In this document: positions 8,698 through 17,277 of the stretch, piece by piece
Position numbering within the stretch: position 1 is the first letter of the stretch
How the letters are laid out: every line of letters starts with the position of its first letter
Source of the DNA: Janthinobacterium tructae
Lineage (GTDB): Bacteria > Pseudomonadota > Gammaproteobacteria > Burkholderiales > Burkholderiaceae_D
Length of the DNA: 64,000 bases
NCBI RefSeq assembly: GCF_006517255.1
Contig: NZ_CP041185.1
Location: 2,356,001 to 2,420,000, forward strand
Direction: 5' to 3'
Program-made: the position numbers and the translations under genes
Notes under the pieces: model-generated
The model's database searches: none
Told to the model about the DNA's origin: nothing
The model's input: only the letters and a program-made list of their open reading frames with translations

Positions 8698-10176
8698 TTA
8701 TTTTGACAAGTGTGCCGCGCCGTTGATGGCCTGCCCTGCCGGCGTGGAAATGAGGAACAGGCCGCCCAGCACCAGGGCGCCATTCAGGATCAGCAATTCC
8801 AGGCCGATGCGGTAATGTTCGAACAGCCGCGCCTGCTCCCCTTCGATCAGCGCGCACAGCAGCGGCCCCGCCACAGCCACCAGCGGCACCCAGCGGTCGC
8901 GCACATCGCGCCGGCTCAGCAGGCCGAAGGCGAACAGGCCCAGCAGCGGACCATAGGTATAGCTGGCCAGCTTCAGGATCACGACTATCATGCTGGGGTC
9001 GTCCAGCCACTTGAAGGCCATGATCAGGATCAAAAACAGTGCGGCAAACCCCAGGTGCACACGGCGGCGCCAGCGCATCTGCGCCGCCGCGCTCAACTCC
9101 GGCCTGCGCTGCAGGCCCAGGATGTCGATGCAGAAAGTGGACGTCAGGGCAGTGAGCGCCCCATCCACGCTGGGAAACAGGGCGGAAATGAGGGCGATGA
9201 AGAAAATCAGCTGCACCACGGCGGGGAAATGCCCGAGCACGACGGCAGGGAACAGTTTATCTCCCGTGGCCGTCACGCCTGCCAGCGGCGCGTACAGGTG
9301 CAGCAAGCCACCGAGGAAGAGGAACAGCAGCAGCACGCCGGTGAGCACCACGGTCAGGCTGAGCATGTTCTTTTGCGAGTCGCGCAAAGTGCGCACGGAA
9401 ATGTTCTTTTGCATCATTTCCTGGTCCATGCCAGTCATGGCGATCGTGATGAACATGCCGGCCACGATGTGCTTCCACACATAGGCGGGGCTGTCCGGGT
9501 CGACGGTGAAGATGCGCGTCAGGCCCTGCGCGCGCATGCGCTCCAGGCTGTCGATGAAGGACAGATCCATCTCGCGCAACAAAAACACGCTGCAGATGAT
9601 GAGACCTGCCAGCATGCACGCCGTTTGCAGGGTATCGGTCCAGACGATGGTTTTTACGCCGCCCTCGTAGGTGTAGAGCAGGATCAGCAGCAGCACGACG
9701 CACGACGTCAGCCAGAATGGCACGCCCAGGCTATCGAGTATGGTCGCTTGCAGGATATTGACCACCAGATACAGCCGCGCCGTGGCGCCCAGCAGGCGCG
9801 ACAGGATGAAGAATGCCGCCCCGCTCTGGTAGGCACGCCGTCCCAGGCGCCATTCCAGGTAGCGGTAAATCGATGTGAGCTGCAGCCGGTAGTACAGCGG
9901 CAGCAAGATGAAGGTGATGGCCAGGTAGCCGAGGACATAGCCGATCATCAGCTGGATGTAGCCGAAACCGTTGCTGCCCACGGCGCCGGGCACGCTGATG
10001 AAGGTCACACCCGTGAGGGTGGTGCCCACCATGCCGAAGGCCACCAGCATCCAGTTGCTGTCATTGTTGCCGATGAAAAAACTGTCGTTGGTGGCATGGC
10101 GCGAGGTGCGCCATGCCACGCCCAGCAGGATCAGGAAATATGCGAGGACGACGGCAAACAGGATGAGGGGTGACAT
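8698..10176 (-). CDS. Sodium:solute symporter (SSS family)
   Basis: A 492-residue transporter with about 13 membrane segments. I start it at MSPLILFAVVLAYFLILLG: the frame stays open for another 171 codons upstream, but that extension is Arg/Gly-rich and not membrane-like. Family features include the first helix, the SFFIGNNDSNW segment after it, and GMVGTTLTGVTFISVPGAVG, which resembles the Na+-binding core of SSS proteins, as well as IYRYLEWRLGRRAYQSGA. SSS proteins move sugars, amino acids, organic acids or urea with Na+. The substrate cannot be inferred, because the neighbours (SppA and a sulfur transporter) do not form a pathway with it. Confidence 0.88.
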   Translation of the reverse strand: MSPLILFAVVLAYFLILLGVAWRTSRHATNDSFFIGNNDSNWMLVAFGMVGTTLTGVTFISVPGAVGSNGFGYIQLMIGYVLGYLAITFILLPLYYRLQLTSIYRYLEWRLGRRAYQSGAAFFILSRLLGATARLYLVVNILQATILDSLGVPFWLTSCVVLLLILLYTYEGGVKTIVWTDTLQTACMLAGLIICSVFLLREMDLSFIDSLERMRAQGLTRIFTVDPDSPAYVWKHIVAGMFITIAMTGMDQEMMQKNISVRTLRDSQKNMLSLTVVLTGVLLLFLFLGGLLHLYAPLAGVTATGDKLFPAVVLGHFPAVVQLIFFIALISALFPSVDGALTALTSTFCIDILGLQRRPELSAAAQMRWRRRVHLGFAALFLILIMAFKWLDDPSMIVVILKLASYTYGPLLGLFAFGLLSRRDVRDRWVPLVAVAGPLLCALIEGEQARLFEHYRIGLELLILNGALVLGGLFLISTPAGQAINGAAHLSK

Positions 10177-10200
10177 GGGAGAGACGCTGGCGGCAAGGTG

Positions 10201-10234
10201 AACAGGGGCAGAAATATACAGCAAAGCCCCTGTT
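10201..10234 (-). terminator. Inverted repeat between the YeeE and symporter genes
   Basis: A 9-bp perfect inverted repeat, AACAGGGGC and GCCCCTGTT, is separated by 16 bases and lies 11 bases past the stop of the YeeE/YedE gene. It has no T-run, so termination would be weak or Rho-assisted. It may instead stabilise the 3' end of the message. Confidence 0.4.
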
Positions 10235-10244
10235 GGCGCCGGTG

Positions 10245-11462
10245 TCAGCAGCCGGACGGTTTCACGCGCTCCACTTCCAGCCCAAACCACGGACGCAAGC
10301 GCGTGCCGACGACGTTGCCGACGAAAGCGCACACCAGCCACAGCCAGCCGTGCAGGCTGCCCGAGATGATGCCGCTGAAATACGCGCCGATATTGCAGCC
10401 GTAGGCCAGGCGCGCGCCGTAGCCCAGCAGCAAGCCGCCCACGACGGCGGCGATGATCGAGCGCCGCGGGATGCGCCACACGGGCGCATAGCGGCCGGCC
10501 AGGGCCGCCGCCAGCATGGCGCCCAGCACGATGCCGATATCCATCACGGAGGTCTTGTCTTGCGTCAGCGGCGCGGCCAGGGCGGCCGCGTTGGCCTTGG
10601 TCGACCAGTAGGCCCAGCTGGCCGTATCGATGCCGACCACGGACGCGGCTTTCGCGCCCCACAGGGCGAACGCGGACGTCACGCCCCACGGCTTGCCCGA
10701 CAGCGCCAGGGTGGCGAAGTTCAGCACGACGAGCGCAATGGCGCCCGCCACCAGCGGCCAGGGGCCGTGCAGCCAGGGCGACGCTTGCGCCGGGCGCAGC
10801 GGCGTGGCGACGAGCTTGCCATGGCGGCGTTTTTCAACGAGCACCGTGATGCCGGCGATCAATGCAAAAACGATCCAGTTCAGCGCCAGCGCGGGTACCA
10901 GGCCCAGGCTTGTGACGAGGGAAATGGGTTTCAATTGCGGCAGCGCCGTCCAGAACGGCATGTGCGCCGTGCCGATCACGGAGCCGACGATGAAGGCGGC
11001 CAGGGTGATGAGCATGCGCGTGCTGCCGCCACCGACCGTGTACAGGGTGCCGGAGGCGCAACCGCCGCCCAGCTGCATGCCGATGCCGAAGATGAAGGCG
11101 CCGAAGATGACGGAGGTGCCGGCGGGAGAAACCAGGCCCGCGACGGGCGTGCCGAACAGGCTGCCGGCCGACAGCGCGGGGAAGAACAGCGCCACGCCCA
11201 CGGCCAGCATCAGCATTTGCACGCGCAAGCCGTCGCCGCGGCCATCGGCGATGAAGACGCGCCAGGCGGACGTGAAACCGAAGGCCGCGTGATACAGCGT
11301 AATGCCGAGCAAGGCACCCACCACGTACAGCGCGGACTGGGTGGCACCGACGGTCAGCGCCAGATACCACGCACCCAGTACGATGAGCAACAGGGCAACG
11401 CCCAGCGGTTTCGGATTGATAGCGGTGCGCAGGCGTAGCGGTGAAGCTGCAGTATCGGACAT
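10245..11462 (-). CDS. YeeE/YedE family sulfur-compound transporter (TsuA-like)
   Basis: A 405-residue membrane protein built from two YeeE/YedE units. I start it at MSDTAASPLRLRT, which directly precedes the first helix; the open frame runs 41 codons further upstream but reads like non-coding sequence. The Cys-containing signatures of thiosulfate transporters are present: GGGCASGTLYTVGGGSTRM in the first half and AYGCNIGAYFSGI followed by GSLHGWLW in the second. In TsuA such cysteines line the channel and pass thiosulfate inward. No TusA/TsuB or rhodanese gene is adjacent, so thiosulfate import is a family-level prediction and other sulfur or selenium species remain possible. Confidence 0.85.
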   Translation of the reverse strand: MSDTAASPLRLRTAINPKPLGVALLLIVLGAWYLALTVGATQSALYVVGALLGITLYHAAFGFTSAWRVFIADGRGDGLRVQMLMLAVGVALFFPALSAGSLFGTPVAGLVSPAGTSVIFGAFIFGIGMQLGGGCASGTLYTVGGGSTRMLITLAAFIVGSVIGTAHMPFWTALPQLKPISLVTSLGLVPALALNWIVFALIAGITVLVEKRRHGKLVATPLRPAQASPWLHGPWPLVAGAIALVVLNFATLALSGKPWGVTSAFALWGAKAASVVGIDTASWAYWSTKANAAALAAPLTQDKTSVMDIGIVLGAMLAAALAGRYAPVWRIPRRSIIAAVVGGLLLGYGARLAYGCNIGAYFSGIISGSLHGWLWLVCAFVGNVVGTRLRPWFGLEVERVKPSGC

Positions 11463-11640
11463 GGTAGGGGACGCCAAAGGAAGGGAAGCGCCATTTTCCC
11501 CCGTTTTGCTGTTTTCTGCCAGAAAGTTACTTTGCCTTCCAGCCAAGACCATGCAGCCATGTCCCCAGCCGCGCGCACAGGGCAAGGAAGTCCTGCGCCT
11601 CCCTGCCCTGCATGCCCGCGGCCAGATCAGCTGACGCGCA

Positions 11641-13641
11641 TCATTTCGACAGTTTGACCTGCGCCAGTTCCGCCGTCAGATAGCCGACAGCGCCACTGGC
11701 CTTGCTGTTGTAGTTGGTGTTGATGAGGATATTGATCTGATCCTTCAGCGCCGATGGCAGGCCGGGGAAGCGGTTCCACTCGTCACCCGGATGCTGGAAG
11801 TTGCTCATCACATAGGTCCAGCCGTTGATCTCATCGACCGCATGCAGGCCCGTCGATTCCGCGCCGGCCGGGCAGGACAGCAAACGTTCCAGCTTCTTGG
11901 TATCGACGTTATACGCCCACAGGAAGTTGTTCAGGTGGTTGCCGCTGTCCTCGCCGATGAACAAGGTACGCAGTTTTTCCGAGAACTTCAGGTTGTCGGG
12001 ACTGGCGATCTTGGCCGGGTTGGCCGTATTGCCCAGGCCATCGGCCGCGATGTCTTCCCCCGCGATCAGCAGGGTCGATTCGCTCGGCACCCATTCGCTG
12101 TCGATCGCCGCGCCCGTGTCATCCTTCTGTCCGCCCGCAAGCTTGTGCGACACAACGCCGCCCGCCACCAGTTTCTTGAACTTGACGTTGTTGCCAGCCA
12201 CGTAGCCCGCACCGCCTTCGACCATCGAATCCTGGATGTTGGCATACGCCGAGTAGGCAATCTTGTCCTTGGCGTTGACCGTCGTGCCTTCGTTCTTGGT
12301 AAAGGCCATGCTGCCACCCTTGAGGGCGGCGTAACGGTGGGTTTCCAGGAAAGCGGCGGCCTTTTCCTGGCCCGCCTTGACTCTGACCCAGGCGGTTTTC
12401 TTGTTCAGGACGATCTTCGTGTAACTGGCGTCGGACGGATCGGCCAAGGTCGAATCCATGATATCGGTAGCCTTGATGCCACCGTCGACCAGCGCCTTGA
12501 TTTCGGCGTGCGTCGCATGGCCCAGCTTGACCCATTGCAGCTTGCCGGTGGTGGTCTCGGTCAGCTGGGTGGTGTATTTGGCGACGTACAGGGTGCCGCC
12601 TGCCGCCAGGTCGGCGACCTTGTCGGCCACGAACATGAACAACCCGCCATTCGTATAGTCGTCGCCGCCCAGGATGGTGCGCTGGTCTGGCATCACCTGC
12701 ACCAGTTCGCGCGAGTAGCGGCCCAGGCAGTAGTGTTTCTTGATGCTACCCGTGCCGTCCGGGTTCACCGACACTTCCGGCAAGTGGCCGTAGTCATACG
12801 CATTGGCGGTAGCCGTATTGCCAAAGACGTTCTTGCTGAATTCCTTGAGCACAGCCAGCGACTGGCCACCCAGGCCCTGGTCGAAGGCATCGGGTTCATA
12901 TTCTTCGCTCGACAGATGGGTGTTCCATGGCGACAGGCTGGCGCCGCAGGTAATCCACAGGCCCTTGACGGACGAGGTATCGACATTGTGGTATTTCACC
13001 AGCGACAACTTGCCGGTGGTCTGGTCCTGGTCCAGGGTCAGCACGGCGATCGGCGACGGCAGCGTACCGTAGGTGGACGCGCCGGCCTGGTTGAACGAAT
13101 TGTATTCAAACTGCACCACGGCAAACACAGGCTTGCCCTTGACGCCGGTCACGCTGGCGTTGGCAACCGTCAGCATCGAACTGCCGTCTGGCGAGTCCGA
13201 GAAGAACTGGCGCTCCTTGCCCGGCACCGAACTGTCGATGATGGGCTGGTTCTTGATGTCGAAATAAGCGCCCGCAATCACGCTGCCGCCCTTGCCGTCC
13301 GGCACCCGGTCACCGGTCAGGAAGAAAGGCTGGTACGCCAGGTTATAGCTGTTGCTGCTGCCATCGCTGAAATTGACCTTGAGCTTGGAGCCGACGGTGG
13401 TCGTGGCCAGCGCGGCAGGCGCGCTCGCCAGCGGCGCCGCCATGCCGGTGAATTCTGCCGTGGTAAACGTCGCGGTGGGCGTGACTGGCGTGGTCACCGG
13501 CGGCAGGTCGTTATCGGAACTGCCGCCACAACCGGACAGAAAGGCGCTGACACCGGTCAAGCCGGCCAACGGCAGCATGGGGGCACCGGCAAACAGTTGC
13601 AACAGGCGGCGGCGCGAGGACTCAGGGGCGTAATTCGACAT
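11641..13641 (-). CDS. phoX: PhoX-family (DUF839) alkaline phosphatase, Tat-exported lipoprotein
   Basis: A 666-residue exported protein of the PhoX family, calcium/iron phosphatases that release phosphate from organic phosphoesters. The N-terminus has a twin-arginine motif SRRRLLQL (residues 9-16), a hydrophobic stretch and then LSGC, which fits a lipobox, so it may be a Tat-exported lipoprotein. The DUF839 signature reads ITCGASLSPWNTHLSSEEYEPDAF, equivalent to the CGG-TPWGTWLSCEE pattern of PhoX. Near the C-terminus are SPDNLKFSEKLRTLFIGEDSGNH-type segments found in the family. GGAAG precedes the ATG. Two PHO-box-like sequences lie upstream (13677-13736), consistent with induction by phosphate starvation through PhoB. 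Confidence 0.88.
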   Translation of the reverse strand: MSNYAPESSRRRLLQLFAGAPMLPLAGLTGVSAFLSGCGGSSDNDLPPVTTPVTPTATFTTAEFTGMAAPLASAPAALATTTVGSKLKVNFSDGSSNSYNLAYQPFFLTGDRVPDGKGGSVIAGAYFDIKNQPIIDSSVPGKERQFFSDSPDGSSMLTVANASVTGVKGKPVFAVVQFEYNSFNQAGASTYGTLPSPIAVLTLDQDQTTGKLSLVKYHNVDTSSVKGLWITCGASLSPWNTHLSSEEYEPDAFDQGLGGQSLAVLKEFSKNVFGNTATANAYDYGHLPEVSVNPDGTGSIKKHYCLGRYSRELVQVMPDQRTILGGDDYTNGGLFMFVADKVADLAAGGTLYVAKYTTQLTETTTGKLQWVKLGHATHAEIKALVDGGIKATDIMDSTLADPSDASYTKIVLNKKTAWVRVKAGQEKAAAFLETHRYAALKGGSMAFTKNEGTTVNAKDKIAYSAYANIQDSMVEGGAGYVAGNNVKFKKLVAGGVVSHKLAGGQKDDTGAAIDSEWVPSESTLLIAGEDIAADGLGNTANPAKIASPDNLKFSEKLRTLFIGEDSGNHLNNFLWAYNVDTKKLERLLSCPAGAESTGLHAVDEINGWTYVMSNFQHPGDEWNRFPGLPSALKDQINILINTNYNSKASGAVGYLTAELAQVKLSK

Positions 13642-13676
13642 TTTTTGTTTCTTCCGTTATAAATAAATATCGTGGG

Positions 13677-13736
13677 ACAGACCAGCTTGATTACGAGGCC
13701 GGAGCATAAACGACAAATATTTCAGCTTGATTACAG
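13677..13736 (-). promoter_or_regulatory. Two PHO-box-like sites upstream of phoX
   Basis: Read on the minus strand toward phoX, 13736-13715 gives CTGTAAT-CAAG-CTGAAAT, matching the PhoB half-site CTGTCAT at 6 of 7 and 5 of 7 positions with the standard 11-bp period. A second, weaker copy lies at 13696-13677 (TCGTAAT-CAAG-CTGGTCT). The two share the exact 12-mer GTAATCAAGCTG, repeated 40 bp apart. An AT-rich segment between 13655 and 13672 could supply the -10 element. Placement 36-95 bp before the start codon suits activation. Confidence 0.55.
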
Positions 13737-13771
13737 GCAAACTGCACCGTGAAGCAAGGGCAAGCGAGGTG

Positions 13772-14983
13772 TCAATGGCCCGCCGCACGCATCGACTTTT
13801 CGCCGCCAGCTCGCACGGGAATCGGGTTCAGGCGATCCAGGCGGCCGCTCAGGGCCGTCAAGCCGAATGCACCGAGCACGACCAGGGCGCCGATCCAGCC
13901 CGTATGCACCAGGCCCAGGTGTTCGACGATCAGGCCGCCGCCCCAGGCGCCACCGGCGATGCCAAGATTAAAAGCGGCGATATTCAAGCCCGAGGCCACG
14001 TCCACGGCGCGGGGCGTGAAGTGCTCCGCTTGCTGCACCACATACACTTGCAAACCAGCGACATTACCGAAGGCCACTGCGCCCCACAGCAGCACGGTGA
14101 TGACGACCAGCACGGGATGCGGCGCCGTAAAGGTCAACAGCAGCAACACCAACGCCAGCAGCAAGAAGATCTGCTTCAGAGCACGCACCGGGCCCTGCTT
14201 GTCGGCCAGCTTGCCGCCCCAGATATTGCCGAAGGCCACGGACACGCCATACACCAGCATCACCGCGCCCACGGCGCCGGCGCTGAAACCCGATACTTGC
14301 TGCAGGATCGGCGCCAGGTAGGTAAAGGCGATGAAGGAGCCGCCATAGCCGACGGCCGTCATGGCGTATACCAGCAGCAGGCGCGGCTGGCCCAGCACCT
14401 GCACTTGCTGCAACAGTGATGCGGGCTTGCTGTGGGCGATCGTCGATGGCACGTACAGCAGGCTGCCGACAAAGGCGACCAGACCCAGCGCCGAGACGGC
14501 GAGGAAGGTTTCGCGCCAGCCGACATGCTGGCCGATGAAGGTGCCCAGCGGCACACCCGTCACCAGGGCCACGGTCAAGCCCGTAAACATGATGGCGATC
14601 GCGCTGGCCGCCTTGTCCTTAGTCACCAGCGAGGTGGCGATGGTCGAGCCGATGGAAAAGAATACGCCATGCGCCAGCCCCGTCAGGATGCGGGCGATGA
14701 CGAGGGTTTCGTAGCCGGGCGATTTCCAGGCCAGCAAATTGCCCAAGGTGAACAGGACCATCAGCGACAATAACAAGGTTTTGCGCGGGATCTTGCCCGT
14801 CAGGGCGGTCAGCACGGGTGCCCCGACGGCGACGCCCAGCGCATACAGGCTGACCAGCAAGCCGGCCGACGGCAGGTTGACGCCGAGGTCGGCGGCGATG
14901 GTGGGCAACAGCCCGACAATGACAAACTCGGTGGTTCCGATGGCAAAAGCGCTGAGGGTCAGCGCGAGCAAGGCAATGGGCAT
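13772..14983 (-). CDS. MFS transporter, DHA1 (AraJ/YdhP-like) subfamily
   Basis: A 403-residue, 12-helix major facilitator protein. The start MPIALLALTLSAFAIGTTEFVIVGLLPTIAADL is typical of the AraJ/NepI/YdhP group of exporters, with TTEF-VIVGLLP in helix 1 and the loop 2-3 signature as LTGKIPRKTLLL. It ends with a basic tail. Members export sugars, nucleosides or drugs with proton exchange; the substrate is unknown. It lies downstream of phoX's upstream region with no close partner on the same strand. It resembles the transporters at 18175-19398 and 30141-31358. No convincing terminator follows it. Confidence 0.88.
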   Translation of the reverse strand: MPIALLALTLSAFAIGTTEFVIVGLLPTIAADLGVNLPSAGLLVSLYALGVAVGAPVLTALTGKIPRKTLLLSLMVLFTLGNLLAWKSPGYETLVIARILTGLAHGVFFSIGSTIATSLVTKDKAASAIAIMFTGLTVALVTGVPLGTFIGQHVGWRETFLAVSALGLVAFVGSLLYVPSTIAHSKPASLLQQVQVLGQPRLLLVYAMTAVGYGGSFIAFTYLAPILQQVSGFSAGAVGAVMLVYGVSVAFGNIWGGKLADKQGPVRALKQIFLLLALVLLLLTFTAPHPVLVVITVLLWGAVAFGNVAGLQVYVVQQAEHFTPRAVDVASGLNIAAFNLGIAGGAWGGGLIVEHLGLVHTGWIGALVVLGAFGLTALSGRLDRLNPIPVRAGGEKSMRAAGH

Positions 14984-15127
14984 GACAAACTCCGATAAAT
15001 AATGGTGGCATGCAGTATCGGGGTTTTCTTTGTTTCTAAAAATACCTCATCGGGCAGAAGATAGTTGCGCTCAAATCAAGAATATAATGGTCTGCTACAC
15101 TGGCCGCATCAACACGGGGTCACCACC

Positions 15128-15364
15128 ATGAATTCAGAAAAACTGGCGCTGCTGGTCACGCGCGAAATGCCGTATGGGAAATATCAGGGACGCTTGCTGG
15201 CCGACTTGCCGGGACACTACCTGGGCTGGTTCGCGCGCGAGGGTTTCCCCTCGGGCGAACTGGGCAGTTTAATTGCGCTGATGTACGAGCTCGACCACAA
15301 TGATTTGCGCGGCTTGCTCGACCCCTTGCGCACGCGCAAGTCGCCGTGGCGGCCGGGCGAATAA
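15128..15364 (+). CDS. DUF3820 family protein
   Basis: A 78-residue cytosolic protein. I start it at MNSEKLALLVTREMPYG; the open frame runs 21 codons further upstream without a better start. The family pattern is MPYGKYQGRLLADLPGHYLGWFAREGFPSGELG, followed by LIALMYELDHNDL. DUF3820 proteins are annotated as putative quorum-sensing-regulated virulence factors, and their molecular role is not known. The gene is divergent from the MFS gene and convergent with the glutaredoxin-like gene, 17 bp apart. Confidence 0.8.
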   Translation: MNSEKLALLVTREMPYGKYQGRLLADLPGHYLGWFAREGFPSGELGSLIALMYELDHNDLRGLLDPLRTRKSPWRPGE

Positions 15365-15381
15365 GAGAAGTAAGGCGGGTC

Positions 15382-15765
15382 TTAAAACTGGCGCACCTTC
15401 TTCGCCAGCATGGCGCTGAACTCGCCATTCCCCACCAGCGTTTGCAGTTCGCTGGCGCCACCGATGAGCACGCCATTGACAAAGACCATGGGGAACGTGG
15501 GCCAGCCCGTCCACATTTTCAAGGCATTGCGGCGATGCCACTGGTTCAGATAACTGCCGTATTGCAGGTACTGGTAGGGCGTGCCCAGCACGTCGAGGAT
15601 TTTGCGCGCCTTGCGCGGAAACGGATTGAGCGCCATGCCGACCACCACCACCTGGTGTGCGGCGATGGCGGCCTGCACTTCACGCACGATGTCCTGGTGC
15701 TTGCTGCCGATCAAAGGGCGGGCGGCGGGATGGATCTGGGCTTCGTCGAGGATGGCGCGGGTCAT
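15382..15765 (-). CDS. Glutaredoxin-fold protein without cysteine
   Basis: A 127-residue protein with the layout of a monothiol glutaredoxin. I start it at MTRAILDEAQIHPAARP. The fold markers are VVVVGMALNPFPRKARKIL (strand, active-site loop, helix 2), then GTPYQYLQYG, WTGWPTFPMVFVNGVLIGGASEL with the cis-Pro (TFP) and GG glutathione-binding motifs, and a last helix. The active-site Cys of the CGFS or CPYC loop is replaced by NPFP, and the whole protein contains no Cys at all. It therefore cannot do thiol-disulfide exchange or ligate a cluster by the usual residue. It may bind glutathione or act as a scaffold. It is not obviously linked to its neighbours. Confidence 0.75.
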   Translation of the reverse strand: MTRAILDEAQIHPAARPLIGSKHQDIVREVQAAIAAHQVVVVGMALNPFPRKARKILDVLGTPYQYLQYGSYLNQWHRRNALKMWTGWPTFPMVFVNGVLIGGASELQTLVGNGEFSAMLAKKVRQF

Positions 15766-15885
15766 GAAAGTCCTGGGATGAGTGGCACGTGGCGTGCGGG
15801 TCACGCATTGTGACACGCACTTGTGCCACGCGCACAGGTCGGCGTGGGCGACACGGGCGCGCGACGCCGCGATGACTGCGAACAT

Positions 15886-16707
15886 TCAAAACAGCTCGTC
15901 GAGCAGCAAGTGCCATTGCAGCTTGCCTTGATCGGCATCAGCAATCCCATATTGCTGCAACAACCTTTGCGCTAGCGCGGCGTCCAACTCACCGAGAGCA
16001 CGCCATGCGATGGCCAGGTCCTGGTAACGGTCGGCGACGCCCGCCCGTCCCACGTCGATGCAAGCGACGGCGGCGCCTTCCTGCATCACGATATTTTCCA
16101 GCGAGAAGTCGCCATGCGTGACAACGAGGTCGGGCACGCGGGGCAGATTGCCTTGCAGCGCCGTCCACACCTGTTCCGCCGTCCAGCCCTGGCGCCCGGC
16201 ATCGAAATCGTCGGCATCGACCAGGCCCGCATCGATGCGCTGGCGCGCCTGGGCCAGCCGAACGGCATGGCCGGCGTCGAACGGACAGTCGCTCACGGGC
16301 AGCGCATGCAGGCGGCGCAGGAAGGCCGCCAGCGCGTCGACCACGACGCGACCCAGCGCGGGGTGCGCTTCCAGCACTGCGGATGCCGTTGTGCCTGGCA
16401 AGGCCATCAGCAGCAGCCATGCCTGCTCCGGGTCTGCCACGCGGGCGAACTGCACCACGGCCGGCACGGGCAGATAGGGCGCCAGCCAGCGCAGCCGCGC
16501 CAGTTCATCGGCGAGGTCGGCGGCGGCGCTACCCCTGCCGTGCTTCAGGTACAGGTCCGGCGCACCACCCTTGCCCCGCAGCCGGTAGACGGCAGCGTCC
16601 GACTCACCGACGCTGTCGCGCGTCCATTGATAAGCAGCCACGGCGGCGCGCAGGCTGGCGGGCATGGCGGCCGTCACAGAGGATTGCATCGTGTCGGAGG
16701 TGCTCAT
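15886..16707 (-). CDS. Aminoglycoside 3'-phosphotransferase (APH(3')) family kinase
   Basis: A 273-residue kinase-like protein close in length to APH(3') enzymes (about 264-271). Motifs are in order: DLYLKHGRG with the ATP-binding Lys, VTHGDFSLENIVM with catalytic Asp200 and the Asn that binds magnesium, CIDVGRAGVADRYQDLAI with Asp218 equivalent to the DFG Asp, and a C-terminus ending LLDELF, the hallmark tail of APH(3') that contacts the drug. Known enzymes phosphorylate the 3'-OH of kanamycin and neomycin. The gene follows the Lrp gene by only 4 bp, so the two are probably cotranscribed. Codon use looks like that of its neighbours, and no mobile element is near, so it seems intrinsic to the chromosome. 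Confidence 0.85.
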   Translation of the reverse strand: MSTSDTMQSSVTAAMPASLRAAVAAYQWTRDSVGESDAAVYRLRGKGGAPDLYLKHGRGSAAADLADELARLRWLAPYLPVPAVVQFARVADPEQAWLLLMALPGTTASAVLEAHPALGRVVVDALAAFLRRLHALPVSDCPFDAGHAVRLAQARQRIDAGLVDADDFDAGRQGWTAEQVWTALQGNLPRVPDLVVTHGDFSLENIVMQEGAAVACIDVGRAGVADRYQDLAIAWRALGELDAALAQRLLQQYGIADADQGKLQWHLLLDELF

Positions 16708-16711
16708 CGCT

Positions 16712-17200
16712 CTATCCCAGAGGCACGTGCAAGCCCATCTTGAGGCAAGTCAAGGCCACCGAGGTGCGGTAGCGCCGGATATTGTCGTCGCCGCCGAACA
16801 AACGTTCCGTCAGCGCCTCGTATTCGGCCATGCTGCTGGCGGTAATGACCAGCAGGTAGTCGGCCTCGCCCGTGATGCCGTAGCACTGCTGAATGGCAGG
16901 CTCGGCCATGATGCGCGCGCGCAGGCCGGCCGTGCGCTGCGGGTGCTCGTCGTGCAGATGCACTTCCACCGTGAGTATCAAGGGGCGGCCCAGGCGACTG
17001 GCGTCGAGCACGGCCACTTCCTGACGGATCACGCCGCTTTCGCGCAGGCGGCGGATGCGCCGCTGCACGGCGGGCGCGGACAAATGCACGGCCTGGGCGA
17101 TTTCGCGCTGCGAGGTCGTGTTATCGCGCTGCAAAATGTCGAGGATCGCCAGGTCGAAGTCGTCGAGGGCGAGGGAGGGCGCGAGCGAAAGTTGCGTCAT
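16712..17200 (-). CDS. Lrp/AsnC family transcriptional regulator
   Basis: A 162-residue regulator. I use the ATG giving MTQLSLAPSLALDDFDL; a TTG seven codons upstream also opens the frame but is less likely. The helix-turn-helix is FDLAILDILQRDNTTSQREIAQ then VHLSAPAVQRRIRRLRESGVI, and the C-terminal RAM domain is about residues 70-155 with IQQCYGITGEADYLLVI. Lrp/AsnC proteins bind amino acids and regulate adjacent transport or catabolic genes. It is divergent from the rhtA-like exporter (77 bp between starts), which is its most likely target, and it is followed at 4 bp by the aph-like gene. Confidence 0.92.
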   Translation of the reverse strand: MTQLSLAPSLALDDFDLAILDILQRDNTTSQREIAQAVHLSAPAVQRRIRRLRESGVIRQEVAVLDASRLGRPLILTVEVHLHDEHPQRTAGLRARIMAEPAIQQCYGITGEADYLLVITASSMAEYEALTERLFGGDDNIRRYRTSVALTCLKMGLHVPLG

Positions 17201-17277
17201 GAGGGTCAAAATGCAGTGCAAATATCAGAGCAGACACAATAAACTTTCGCTATTCCGATATCAAGCCTTTTATCACC

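Noticed and set aside
10177..10689. A 171-codon N-terminal extension of the symporter frame
   Set aside because: It is Arg/Gly-rich, overlaps the YeeE/YedE gene, and the first membrane helix begins exactly at the internal ATG at 10176.
15886..16707. The aph-like gene as part of a mobile resistance cassette
   Set aside because: No transposase, integron site or terminal repeats lie near it, and its composition fits the neighbours.
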